Positions 24,555-32,971 of a stretch of 38,621 nucleotides of DNA are shown piece by piece. The stretch's first letter is position 1, and every line of letters begins with the position of its first letter. The position numbers and the translations under genes are program-made. The notes beneath the pieces are model-generated. The model saw only the letters and a list, made by a program, of their open reading frames with translations, searched no databases and was not told the DNA's origin. Source of the DNA: Deltaproteobacteria bacterium (GTDB lineage Bacteria; Myxococcota_A; Polyangia; Polyangiales; JADJMO01); NCBI GenBank assembly GCA_016182965.1, contig JACPFM010000076.1, forward strand, positions 1-38,621, in the 5' to 3' direction.

Positions 24555-27500
24555 ATGCGCCGACTGTCGCCTTGCCTGGCCTTGCTGGTCGCTGCTTGTT
24601 CGTCTCGCGATCGCGGCGTCGAGGCCGAACACCAGGTGCCTCCGGCGAAGACCTCGGCGATCGCCGCGCTGCGATCGTTCGCCGCCGTCGCCCCCCGGCT
24701 CGCGAGGGCGCAGGACCTCGCCGTCGAGGGCGCGGGCTTCGTCGCCGCGGCCGAGGGGCTGCGCGTCCGCTTTCCGCGGCGCGCGACCGAGGCGACGCAC
24801 CTCGAGGCCTCGCCGCTCGTGTGGATCGACGTCGTCGCCGAGGGGCTGCGCGACGTCGAGGCGATCGCCGACGGCAGGGCGCTGGTCTACGAGAGCGCGC
24901 TCGCCGACACCGATCTCGTCGAGTCGTTCGACGGCAAGGTCGCCGAGGAGCTGCGCGTGCTGCGCGCTCCGACGGCGAAGAGCACGTTCTCGTGGCGCGT
25001 CCGGCTCGGTCCGGCGATCGCGAGGCTCACGGTCGACGGCGGCTTCGTGCAGGCGCTCGACGGCGAGGGCCGCGCGCGCCTCCGCGCCGAGCCGCTCGTC
25101 GCGTGGGACAGCGCGGGTCGCGAGCGCGCGCTGTCCGTCGAGGTCGTCCCGATCGGCGCGAACGAGGCGCGCCTGATCGCGCGGCTCGACACGCGCGACC
25201 TCGCCTTCCCGGTCGCGGTCGATCCCGCGTGGGGCCTCACCAACAACATGGCGCAGGGTCGCATCGACACGACCGCCGTGCGCCTCCCCAGCGGAAAGGG
25301 GTTCGTCGCCGGAGGGCGCAACGCGGCCGGCCTCCTCCTCGCGACCGCCGAGACGTTCGATCCGACGACGATGACCTGGACCTTGCAGGCGCCGATGAAG
25401 GTCGCGCGCTCGAAATTCGGCACCGCGGTGATGTCGGACGGTCGGGTCCTCGTCAGCGGCGGCTCCGGCGCGGCGTACCTCTCGTCGTGCGAGATCTGGG
25501 ATCCGGCGACCAACACCTGGTCGGACGCGGCGCCGCTGCCGGTGACCGTCTGGGCGCACGCCACCGTCGCCGTCGGCGGGAAGGTGGTCGTGGCCGGCGG
25601 CGCGGGCAACACGGCGAACACGTACACGTTCAACGAGCCCGCCGGTCCGTGGGTGGCCAACTCGTCGAAGCTCGCGACCGGGCGCTACGGCCTCGTGGGC
25701 ATCGCGTACTCGTCGACCAAGGCGATCTTCGTCGGCGGCAACGCCACGACCGATCTCTACGACTCGACGACCAACACCTTCAGCGCGGGACCGATGCTCG
25801 CCGGCAATCGGCCTGCTCCCGGCGTCGCGCTGCTCACGAGCGGTCGCGTGCTGATCGTCGGCGGCAACCGCACCGACGCGGATCTGTTCGAGCCGCCGGG
25901 CACGATGTCGACGATCGCGGGCCTCACGTTCGCGCACGAGCAGGGCGGCGAGTACTTCGCGTCGCTCGCGGCGATCGCCGGCGACAAGGCGGTCTTCACC
26001 GGCGGCTACAACACGACGTCGGTCAACGTCGCGACCGACGTGTTCAACGGCGCGACGAAGTCGTGGACGCGCGGCCCCGACGTGAAGCTGCCGCGGTATC
26101 GCACGCTCTCGATCGGGCTCGCCGACGGCCGCGCGCTCGTCGCCGCGGGCAGCCCGAACGACACGAGCCCGACCATCTACTCCACCACCGAGATCTACGC
26201 CGACAGCGTGACCGCGGGCGGCGGCTGCACCGCGGGCGCGCAGTGCGCGAGCGGCTTCTGCGCCGACGGCGTGTGCTGCAACACCGCGTGCGCGCAGGCG
26301 TGCGAGTCGTGCGTCGAGGCGGGGTCGATCGGCACGTGCAAGCTCGTCACCGGCGCGCCGCGCGCGGGACACGGGGCGTGCACCGGCAGCGGGACGTGCG
26401 GCGGGACGTGCGACGGCGTGTCGGCCGCGTGCACGTATCCGAGCAGCTCGGTCGCGTGCGTCGCGGGCTCGTGCGCCGGCGGCACCGAGCAGCCGCCCGC
26501 GTACTGCAACCTCGGCGTGTGCCCGGCGGCGCCGGCGACCAGGAGCTGCGGTCTCTTCACCTGCGGCGCGCTGACGTGCAAGACGACGTGCGCAACGGAC
26601 GCGGACTGCGTGTCGAGCGCGTTCTGCGACCCGACGACCTCGAAGTGCGAGCTGAAGAAGCCGAACGGCGGCGCGTGCACCGTCGCGAGCGGGTGCACGA
26701 GCGGGCTCTGCGCGATGGAGGGGGCGACCGGCACCTGCTGCGACAAGGCGTGCGCCGGCGCCTGCGAGACCTGCAGCGCGTCCGGCTCGGCGGGCCTCTG
26801 CCGGCCGCGCGTGATCGGGACGACGTGCGGCGCCGACGCGTGCGCCGGCAGCTCGCTGACCGTCGCCGCGAAGTGCGACGGAGCGAGCGCGGGGTGCCCT
26901 GCGCCGGCGCCGACGCCGTGCCCCGGCGGGCTCGGGTGCGCGAGCGACGGCAAGACCTGCAAGACCTCGTGCGCGACGGGCGCCGACTGCGCGACCGGCT
27001 ACTGCGATCTCGCGACCGCCAAGTGCGCGGCGCCGCCCGGCGACGCGGGCGTCCCCGACACCGGCACGATCGACACCGGAACGATCGACACCGGCACGAT
27101 CGCCGAGGCCGGCGCACCGACGTTGCCCGCGAAGCCCGGCGTGTCCGACGCGTTCGTGCGCTGCACCAAGGGCAGCGACTGCACGACCGGCTTCTGCGTC
27201 GACGGCGTGTGCTGCGACACGGCCTGCACCGACAGGTGCCACTCGTGCGCGCTCCTCAGCAGCCCGGGCAAGTGCACCGTCGAGCCGATCGGCGTCGATC
27301 TCCGCAACGAGTGCGGGCCGGCCAATCAGTGCCTCGGCACGTGCGACGGCTCGGGTCAGTGCATCGGCGCGGGCACCGGCACGATGTGCGGCCGGAACCG
27401 CTGCACGTCGTCGAGCGCGGGCGTCGGTCCGGCGTACTGCTCCGCGCCCGGAGCCAGGTGTCCGACCGACGACGCGGTGCCGTTCGACTGCTCGCCCTAC

Positions 27501-27734
27501 GCGTGCGAGCCGGCGTTCGGCGCGTGTCGCACCACGTGCGTGGCGAGCACCGACTGCGCCAACGGCTTCGTGTGCGACACGACCGCGAAGGTCTGCGTGG
27601 CCCCCGCGCCGCCCGAGGACGACGGCGGCTGCACGACGTCCGCGCCGCGCCCGTCGCGCGACGGCGCGGCGATCGCGGCGATCCTCGTCGCGCTCGGCCT
27701 CGCGCGCCGCGCGCGCCGGTCCGAAGCGGGCTGA
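24555..27734 (+). CDS. Lipoprotein with kelch-like and cysteine-rich repeats and MYXO-CTERM-like tail (second of pair)
   Basis: The 1059-residue protein parallels its divergent neighbour: lipobox LVAAC (Cys15), an N-terminal domain of about 215 residues ending FPVAVDPAWG, kelch-like blades at about 235-550 (GKGFVAGGRNAAG, GRVLVSGGSGAAY, GRVLIVGGNRTDA), then cysteine-rich repeats with CADGVCC, CVDGVCC, CDGSGQC and CATDADC. The tail is GGCTTS, a hydrophobic helix AAIAAILVALGLA and RRARR. ATG 24555 follows GAGGGGG and gives a clean signal; ATG 24540 is an alternative. A threefold DTGTI repeat (27057-27101) forms a linker between two cysteine-rich parts. Surface display is likely; ligand unknown. 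Confidence 0.85.
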   Translation: MRRLSPCLALLVAACSSRDRGVEAEHQVPPAKTSAIAALRSFAAVAPRLARAQDLAVEGAGFVAAAEGLRVRFPRRATEATHLEASPLVWIDVVAEGLRDVEAIADGRALVYESALADTDLVESFDGKVAEELRVLRAPTAKSTFSWRVRLGPAIARLTVDGGFVQALDGEGRARLRAEPLVAWDSAGRERALSVEVVPIGANEARLIARLDTRDLAFPVAVDPAWGLTNNMAQGRIDTTAVRLPSGKGFVAGGRNAAGLLLATAETFDPTTMTWTLQAPMKVARSKFGTAVMSDGRVLVSGGSGAAYLSSCEIWDPATNTWSDAAPLPVTVWAHATVAVGGKVVVAGGAGNTANTYTFNEPAGPWVANSSKLATGRYGLVGIAYSSTKAIFVGGNATTDLYDSTTNTFSAGPMLAGNRPAPGVALLTSGRVLIVGGNRTDADLFEPPGTMSTIAGLTFAHEQGGEYFASLAAIAGDKAVFTGGYNTTSVNVATDVFNGATKSWTRGPDVKLPRYRTLSIGLADGRALVAAGSPNDTSPTIYSTTEIYADSVTAGGGCTAGAQCASGFCADGVCCNTACAQACESCVEAGSIGTCKLVTGAPRAGHGACTGSGTCGGTCDGVSAACTYPSSSVACVAGSCAGGTEQPPAYCNLGVCPAAPATRSCGLFTCGALTCKTTCATDADCVSSAFCDPTTSKCELKKPNGGACTVASGCTSGLCAMEGATGTCCDKACAGACETCSASGSAGLCRPRVIGTTCGADACAGSSLTVAAKCDGASAGCPAPAPTPCPGGLGCASDGKTCKTSCATGADCATGYCDLATAKCAAPPGDAGVPDTGTIDTGTIDTGTIAEAGAPTLPAKPGVSDAFVRCTKGSDCTTGFCVDGVCCDTACTDRCHSCALLSSPGKCTVEPIGVDLRNECGPANQCLGTCDGSGQCIGAGTGTMCGRNRCTSSSAGVGPAYCSAPGARCPTDDAVPFDCSPYACEPAFGACRTTCVASTDCANGFVCDTTAKVCVAPAPPEDDGGCTTSAPRPSRDGAAIAAILVALGLARRARRSEAG
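27057..27101 (+). repeat. Three tandem 15-base units inside the MYXO-CTERM-type gene
   Basis: GACACCGGCACGATC occurs three times in a row with one A/C difference in the middle unit, encoding DTGTI three times. Slippage here would change the linker length by five residues without a frameshift, so the copy number may vary between strains. Confidence 0.8.
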
Positions 27735-27786
27735 CACCGATTGCGCGGCTTTGGCCGGGCGTTCATTGTCTGATATCAACGCTGGC

Positions 27787-28665
27787 GTGAGGCTGCGCGC
27801 GACGATCCCCGGGCTGCTCCTGATCGCCATCCCTTCCGTCGCGTGGGCGTGGCCGCAGCGCCGCGACTACTTCCTCGACCCGCCGCGCCCCGGCACCTTC
27901 GTGCACGCGGACGCGTTCACCGTCGGCGTCCAGGGCTCGATCGAGAAGCGCGTCGCGCTCGAGGACGAGAGCCTGGGCATGTTCCACGTCCGCGCGAGCG
28001 CGCTCGCGTCGCTCGGCTACGCAGACGTCGCCGCGCACACCGATCTGCGCTTCGCCGGGCTGCTCACCATCGGCGCGAGCGCCGGCTATCGCCGCGTCTG
28101 GCAGAACTTCTCCTGGGATCCGGGCAAGACCGAGAACACCCGCGAGGTCCGCAACGACAAGCTCGACGACGACGCGAACCCGCGCGGGCCGAAGGTCGCG
28201 AGCTGGCCGTGGTACGAGGCGCGCGCGCGCCTGGTCATCCCGCTCGAGTCGCTGTGGTTCGTCGGCAACGCGGCGCTGCGCTGGGAGAGCCCGGGGAGCG
28301 ACGGCCTGCAGGACCCGAGCGGCATGCCGCAGAACGCGTTCGATTGGTTCCACACGAACGTGCACGGCCCCGGCCGCATGACGCGGCTCGACGCGACGCT
28401 GTTCTTCCGCCACCAGAGCTTCGGCGCCGTCGGGCCGACCATCCGTTACATGGACCTGCCGCGCCACGACGGGCGCGAGCGCGAGGTCGTGTACGGGCTC
28501 ACGTTCGGCACCCGGCCGGGGTTCTCCCGCAAGGACGACCTCTTCCTCGTCCAAACGCTGTTCGACTTCAGGGATCGCGAGAAGTCGTTCGGATGGCACG
28601 TCTCGGTGCTGCACGAGATCCCGGCGTTCATCATGGTGATCTACCGGCGCTCGTTCGAGCTGTGA
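27787..28665 (+). CDS. Exported protein, predicted outer-membrane beta-barrel
   Basis: The GTG at 27787 gives a 292-residue product with a clean signal peptide (LRATIPGLLLIAIPSVAWA, cut before WPQ). The mature part alternates in strand-like fashion with many aromatic girdle residues, for example FHVRASALASLGYADV, GLLTIGASAGYRRVWQNF and VYGLTFGTRPGF, and ends IYRRSFEL. An upstream in-frame TTG (27751) is rejected because it would bury the signal. It begins 52 bases after the MYXO-CTERM-type gene on the same strand and may be co-transcribed. No named family recognised. Confidence 0.72.
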   Translation: MRLRATIPGLLLIAIPSVAWAWPQRRDYFLDPPRPGTFVHADAFTVGVQGSIEKRVALEDESLGMFHVRASALASLGYADVAAHTDLRFAGLLTIGASAGYRRVWQNFSWDPGKTENTREVRNDKLDDDANPRGPKVASWPWYEARARLVIPLESLWFVGNAALRWESPGSDGLQDPSGMPQNAFDWFHTNVHGPGRMTRLDATLFFRHQSFGAVGPTIRYMDLPRHDGREREVVYGLTFGTRPGFSRKDDLFLVQTLFDFRDREKSFGWHVSVLHEIPAFIMVIYRRSFEL

Positions 28666-28881
28666 GCCCGGCGGCGCTGCGTCGGAGAGACATGGCCAGC
28701 GCCCCGCGCCGTCGTCAGCCGGAGCGCGCGAGCGCAGCGGCGAAGGCGCGCGTGGTTCCGTTCGAGCTCGGGAGCATCCGGCCGCGCGAATTGCGGTCGT
28801 CTCCGCGATCATGCAAGCTCCTGAACCGCGACTTCTCGCGGACGCTCGCGTTCTCCAGCCACTCGAAAGGGCCGGTATCCA

Positions 28882-29013
28882 ATGGGTGACAAGTCACCGA
28901 AGGCGAAGGACAAGGCGAAGAAGCAGGGCACGGCCGAGAAGGACCAGAAGAAGGCCGCGGCGGCCGACAAGGCGGCGAAGCAGTCCGCGAACAACCCCAA
29001 GAAGGCGAAGTAA
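28882..29013 (+). CDS. Small lysine-rich protein, MGDKSPK type, 43 residues
   Basis: The product starts MGDKSPKAKDKAKKQG and is about a third lysine, with alanines, glutamines and no hydrophobic core, so it is probably unfolded in isolation. Very similar small proteins opening MGDKSPKxK are present in many proteobacterial genomes as hypothetical proteins. A GAAAGGG stretch lies 11 bases before the ATG. It stands alone, 216 bases after the barrel gene and 182 bases before glmU. A nucleic-acid-binding or ribosome-associated role would fit its charge but is a guess. Confidence 0.7.
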   Translation: MGDKSPKAKDKAKKQGTAEKDQKKAAAADKAAKQSANNPKKAK

Positions 29014-29195
29014 CCCCACGAGGCGCCGCCCCGCGTCAGGGATGGGAGAGCGCCTCGCGGACCTTTCGCGTCAGCAGCTCGGGCGTGACGTGGACGACCA
29101 CCTGAGCGGGCATCGCGCGGCCGGGTCGGAGTACCATGCGCCGGCGCGAGCGCGGCCAACCGACCGCCGCCGCGCCCATCTCGCAGGAATCGCCC

Positions 29196-30593
29196 ATGAG
29201 CTCCGTCACCGCCGTCGTCCTCGCCGCCGGAAAGGGCACGCGCATGAAGAGCGCGCTGCCCAAGGTCATGCACACGCTGGCCGGCCGGCCGATGATCCAC
29301 TGGGTCGTTCGCGCCGTGCTCGAGGCCGGCGCCGAGCGCGTCGTCGTCGTGGTCGGCCACGGCCGCGACAAGGTCGAGGCCTACCTGAAGGGCGCGTTCG
29401 GCGAGCGCGTCGAGACGGTGGTCCAGGAGGAGCAGCGAGGCACCGGTCACGCGGCCCAGGTCGCGCTGCCGGCCGTCTCCCGCGGCCTCGACGAAGACTC
29501 CGTCGTGCTGGTGACCGCCGGCGACACGCCGTGTCTCCGCGGCGCCGATCTGCGCGCGCTCGTCGACGCGATGGGCGATCCGACGCGGGCGATGGCGATG
29601 CTCGTCGCCACGCTCCCCGACGCGACCGGCTACGGCCGCATCCTCCGGCGCGACGCCGACGTCGTCGGCGTGAAGGAGCACGTCGACTGCTCGGCCGAAG
29701 AGCGCGCGATCCGCGAGTTCAACCCGGCGGTGTACGCCTTCCGCCTCGGGTACCTGCAGAAGAACCTCCCCGGCCTTCAGCCGAACAACGCGCAAGGGGA
29801 GCTGTACCTCACCGATCTGGTCGCGCGCGCGAACGGCGCGGTCGCCGACCGCCCGGTCGATCCGGCGACCGTCGAGGGCATCAACGATCGGGCGCAGCTC
29901 TCCGCGCTCGAAGCGCGCATCCTCCATGGCCTCGCGCGTCGTCACCAGCTCGCCGGCGTCACCGTCCGCGATCCGCGCGCCGTCGAGATCCACGACGGCG
30001 TCGAGATCGGCGAAGACACGGTCATCGAGCGCGGCGTGGTGCTGCGCGGCGCGACGCGCGTCGGGCGCGGCTGCACGATCGACGTCGGCTGCGTGCTCAC
30101 CAACGTGGTGGTCGAGGACGGGGTCACGATGAAGCCCTACTCCGTCGCCACCGACTCGCGCGTGGGACCGAAGGCGCAGATCGGGCCGTTCACGCACCTG
30201 CGGCCGGCGAGCGACATCGGCGAGAGCGCGCACGTCGGCAACTTCGTCGAGGTGAAGAAGACGTCGCTCGGCCGGGGCAGCAAGGCCAACCACCTCGCGT
30301 ACCTCGGCGACGGCGTCGTCGGCGAGGACGTGAACGTCGGCGCCGGCACCATCTTCTGCAACTACGACGGCTTCAAGAAGCACGTCACCACGCTCGACGA
30401 CGGCTCGTTCATCGGCAGCGACACGCAGCTGATCGCGCCGGTGCGCGTCGGCAAGGGCGCGTACGTCGCGACCGGCACCACGATCACCCGCGACGTGCCC
30501 GACGGCGCGCTCGCGATCGGGCGCACCGCGCAGCAGAACAAGGAAGGCTACGCCGATCGCCTGCGGGCGCGGCTCAAGTCGCAGAAGAAGTAG
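29196..30593 (+). CDS. glmU: Bifunctional GlmU: N-acetylglucosamine-1-phosphate uridyltransferase / glucosamine-1-phosphate acetyltransferase
   Basis: GlmU makes UDP-N-acetylglucosamine for peptidoglycan and lipopolysaccharide in the cytosol. The 465-residue product, normal for the family, has the uridyltransferase domain first: LAAGKGTRM (9-17), LPKVMHTLAGRPM, QEEQRGTGHA (77-86) and TAGDTPCL. The C-terminal half is a left-handed beta-helix of hexapeptides with KANHLAYLGD (His366, the catalytic base in the family), AGTIFCNYDG and IGSDTQLIAPVRVGKGA. The ATG at 29196 follows an AGGA. It is not linked to glmS here; the next gene converges on it 23 bases downstream. Confidence 0.95.
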   Translation: MSSVTAVVLAAGKGTRMKSALPKVMHTLAGRPMIHWVVRAVLEAGAERVVVVVGHGRDKVEAYLKGAFGERVETVVQEEQRGTGHAAQVALPAVSRGLDEDSVVLVTAGDTPCLRGADLRALVDAMGDPTRAMAMLVATLPDATGYGRILRRDADVVGVKEHVDCSAEERAIREFNPAVYAFRLGYLQKNLPGLQPNNAQGELYLTDLVARANGAVADRPVDPATVEGINDRAQLSALEARILHGLARRHQLAGVTVRDPRAVEIHDGVEIGEDTVIERGVVLRGATRVGRGCTIDVGCVLTNVVVEDGVTMKPYSVATDSRVGPKAQIGPFTHLRPASDIGESAHVGNFVEVKKTSLGRGSKANHLAYLGDGVVGEDVNVGAGTIFCNYDGFKKHVTTLDDGSFIGSDTQLIAPVRVGKGAYVATGTTITRDVPDGALAIGRTAQQNKEGYADRLRARLKSQKK

Positions 30594-30616
30594 CCCGCCG
30601 CGGAAGCGAGGCGGTG

Positions 30617-31774
30617 TCAGGCCGACAGCGCGGCCGCCGCCGCCGACAGCCCGTCGCGCTTCCACCCGGCCTTCGCGAGCGCCCGTTCGATCGCGCCGAC
30701 CGTTGCGAGCACGTCGTTCGGGTGGATCGATCCCATGTGCCCGACGCGGAAGTACTGCGTCTTGATCGTCGGGTAGAGGCCGCCGGCGACGACGATGCCC
30801 TCGGCGCCGATCTTCCCGGGCAACGTCGTGTCGACCCCGGCCGGGAAATACGGCGCGCTGAGCGTGTTGGCCGTCAGGTGCTCGCGCACAGGGACGGTGC
30901 GCAGCTCCATCGCCTGCCACGCCGCGCGGAACGCCGACGCCATCTTCGCGTGGCGCGCGAAGCGCGCGTCCATGCCCTCGACGAGCAGCTTGCCGAGGCT
31001 CGTGTCATAGGCGGCGACGAGGTTCACCGCGGGCGTCGCGAAGTAGTACGGCTTGCGCGCCTCGTACGCCTCCATCACCGGCAGCCACTCGGCGAAGTCG
31101 AGGTAGATCGACGCGAGCTTCGACTTGCGGGCGCGGAACGCCGCCATCGCGCGCGGCCCCGCGACGAGCACCGCGAGCCCCGGCGGGACGCCGAGCGCCT
31201 TCTGCGAGCCGGTGAGCGCGAGGTCGACGCCCCACTGCTCCTGACGCAGCACCTCGCCGCCGACCGAGCACACGCCGTCGACGATCGTGAGCGCGTCGTG
31301 CTCGCGCGCGAGCTTCGCGATGCCCTCGACGTCGGCGCGCACGCCGGTCGAGGTGTCGACGTGCGTGACGGTGACGATCTTCGGGCGCGCCTGTCGGAGC
31401 GCGTCGCGCACGGCCTCGAGCGAGGGCGCGTCGCCGGGCGGCGCGGCCACGCTGGTCACCTTCGCGCCCCAGCGCGCGAGGATGTCGGCCATGCGCTGCG
31501 AGAACCAGCCCGTCTCGACGACGAGCGCCGAGTCGCCGGGCTCGACGACGTTGGCGACCGCCATGTCCATCGCCAGCGTGCCGCTGCCGGCGATGACGAA
31601 CGGCTGGCTGTCGGCGCCCGCGAGGAACACCTTGCGGGTGTTCTCGAGGGCGCGCCCGAACGCCTCGATGAACGTCGGGTCGAGGTGGCTGCGGGTCCGC
31701 TCGCCGAGCGTCGCGAGGACGTCGGGCTCGAACTCGATGGGACCGGGGATCATGAGCAGGCGACGATCGGCCAT
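30617..31774 (-). CDS. Class V PLP-dependent aminotransferase, serine-pyruvate/alanine-glyoxylate type
   Basis: The 385-residue enzyme should transfer an amino group between serine or alanine and pyruvate or glyoxylate. It opens LLMIPGPIEFEPDVL, has AGSGTLAMDM (phosphate-binding turn), TVTHVDTSTGVRADVEGI, VDGVCSVGGE with the PLP-contacting Asp166, and TGSQKALGVPPG, where Lys192 forms the Schiff base. The C-terminal small domain carries YFRVGHMGSIHPNDV. Serine-glyoxylate, phosphoserine or 2-aminoethylphosphonate transaminase are alternatives; the motifs fit the alanine-glyoxylate group best. It is a single gene, divergent from a small membrane protein gene 64 bases upstream. Confidence 0.9.
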   Translation of the reverse strand: MADRRLLMIPGPIEFEPDVLATLGERTRSHLDPTFIEAFGRALENTRKVFLAGADSQPFVIAGSGTLAMDMAVANVVEPGDSALVVETGWFSQRMADILARWGAKVTSVAAPPGDAPSLEAVRDALRQARPKIVTVTHVDTSTGVRADVEGIAKLAREHDALTIVDGVCSVGGEVLRQEQWGVDLALTGSQKALGVPPGLAVLVAGPRAMAAFRARKSKLASIYLDFAEWLPVMEAYEARKPYYFATPAVNLVAAYDTSLGKLLVEGMDARFARHAKMASAFRAAWQAMELRTVPVREHLTANTLSAPYFPAGVDTTLPGKIGAEGIVVAGGLYPTIKTQYFRVGHMGSIHPNDVLATVGAIERALAKAGWKRDGLSAAAAALSA

Positions 31775-31838
31775 GGCGCGCGCAGCTTAGGCCAGGGAAG
31801 GCGCGAGCGCATTCGCGTGATACGCATCTGCTCTCGGA

Positions 31839-32210
31839 ATGAGCGCGCCCTATTTCGCGCTGTGGCGGTGGGTGTTCGTGCTCGCGCTGACGCTCGAGCT
31901 GCCCGTCGTCGCGCTCGCGGTCCGGCGTCCGCAACGGCTCCGCGCCGTGATGGTCGCGGTGCTCGGCAATGCGATCACGCACCCGGCGCTGTGGTTCCTC
32001 TGGCCGCGCGTCATGCCGTACGGCGCGGCGCTCGTCGTCGGCGAGCTCGTCGCGGTCGGCGTCGAGGGCGCGCTGCTCGCCACCCTGGGCAAGCTCGGAA
32101 GGCGCGGCGTGTGGATCGCGCTCTTCGCGAACCTCTACTCCTGGGCGATCGGCGAGCTGATTCTCCGCGGCCTCGGCCCGGCGCTGGTCCGCGTGTGGTA
32201 CGGGCGGTGA
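31839..32210 (+). CDS. Small four-helix membrane protein
   Basis: The 123-residue protein consists almost entirely of four hydrophobic segments, around 7-28, 35-58, 63-84 and 90-112, with arginine clusters (RRPQRLR, KLGRRG) on the predicted inner side. A Glu in the first and another in the third segment (LELPV, GELVAVGVEG) lie within the membrane. A weak GGA precedes the ATG. It is divergent from the aminotransferase gene and has no clear partner. No named family recognised. Confidence 0.72.
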   Translation: MSAPYFALWRWVFVLALTLELPVVALAVRRPQRLRAVMVAVLGNAITHPALWFLWPRVMPYGAALVVGELVAVGVEGALLATLGKLGRRGVWIALFANLYSWAIGELILRGLGPALVRVWYGR

Positions 32211-32297
32211 GTGCGGATCGGCGGCGCTCGGACCAGACTCAGCGTTTGCCCGCGGAACCCAGCTTGATCGGGTCGAGCGTAGGGGTACGATCGCCCC

Positions 32298-32468
32298 ATG
32301 GCGGCAACGGCCGACGAGCCCTACGACGCGAACGGGGTCGACCGCACGCTCGTCCGCAGAATGCTCGATCTCACGCCCGCCGAGCGCGCCCGGTCGCACG
32401 ATCGTCTGCTCGCCGACGTCGAACGCCTCGCAGCCGCCGGCAGGGTCGCGCGTGATCGCCGAGCCTAG
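32298..32468 (+). CDS. Small protein paired with a nucleotidyltransferase, possible antitoxin
   Basis: The 56-residue product has the words VDRTLVRRMLDLTPAERARS and a following helix (LLADVERLAAAGRVA). Short proteins with a (I/V)xxMLxLTPxER core often precede nucleotidyltransferase-fold genes in many bacterial groups. The ATG at 32298 has no strong ribosome-binding site. Its last 17 bases overlap the start of the nucleotidyltransferase gene, as in many toxin-antitoxin pairs. An antitoxin or regulatory role is inferred from this layout only. Confidence 0.65.
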   Translation: MAATADEPYDANGVDRTLVRRMLDLTPAERARSHDRLLADVERLAAAGRVARDRRA

Positions 32469-32946
32469 TCTCGTCGAGATTCTCCGCGTGCTTCGCGCAT
32501 ACGACGTCGAGCTGATCGTCGTCGGCGGTATGGCTGCGGTCATCGGCGGCGCACCGATTGTCACGCGTGACGTCGACGTCCTCCGACGCCGGACCCCGCA
32601 GAACGTGCAGCGGATCCTCGAGGCCTTGACCGAGCTCGACGCGGTGTTCCGCGGCGACAATCGGCGATTGCGACCGAACGAATCGCACCTCGTCGGTCCG
32701 GGGCACCTTCTGCTCGAGACGAAGTACGGCGTGCTGGATCTCCTCGGCACGGTCGAGGAGGACACGACGTATGAGGATCTGCTCGCCGACAGTCACTGGG
32801 TGGACCTCGGAGGCTTCGAGGTGCGTGTGCTGTCGCTGGAGCGACTGCTGACGATCAAGAGGAAGCTGAACCGACCGAAGGACAAGCTTATGGCGCTGCA
32901 AATCGAGGCCGTCCTCGATGAGCAGCGGCGGCGCCGGGGCGAGTAG
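32452..32946 (+). CDS. Nucleotidyltransferase-fold protein, possible toxin or modifying enzyme
   Basis: The 164-residue protein starts with GTG 32452 and shows the nucleotidyltransferase signature: LIVVGGMAAVIGG (Gly25-Gly26) followed by TRDVDVL (Asp40, Asp42), the metal-binding pair. It continues with RRTPQNVQRILEAL, GPGHLLLETKYGVLDLLG and a C-terminal SLERLLTIKRKLNRPKDK, the usual order in the MNT/AbiEii-like group that transfers nucleotides to proteins or RNA. It overlaps the 56-residue gene by 17 bases. Toxicity is an inference from relatives; a plain metabolic or resistance enzyme is less likely given the small partner. Confidence 0.78.
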   Translation: MIAEPSLVEILRVLRAYDVELIVVGGMAAVIGGAPIVTRDVDVLRRRTPQNVQRILEALTELDAVFRGDNRRLRPNESHLVGPGHLLLETKYGVLDLLGTVEEDTTYEDLLADSHWVDLGGFEVRVLSLERLLTIKRKLNRPKDKLMALQIEAVLDEQRRRRGE

Positions 32947-32971
32947 GTCGACCCCGGACAGGCGAGGAAAG

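Noticed and set aside
24500..27790. Very long open frames overlapping the MYXO-CTERM-type gene in other frames
   Set aside because: They are arginine-rich products of high GC content without domains; the chosen frame has a signal, kelch-like blades, ordered cysteines and a sorting tail.
28692..28889. A 65-residue forward frame after the barrel gene with a GGAGAG before its ATG
   Set aside because: Low-complexity Arg/Ala/Ser content without structure, and its end overlaps the better supported 43-residue gene.
29036..29137. A 33-residue reverse-strand frame (VVVHVTPELLTRKVREAL) between the lysine-rich gene and glmU
   Set aside because: It looks slightly protein-like but has no ribosome-binding site, lies wholly in the glmU leader and matches nothing I know.
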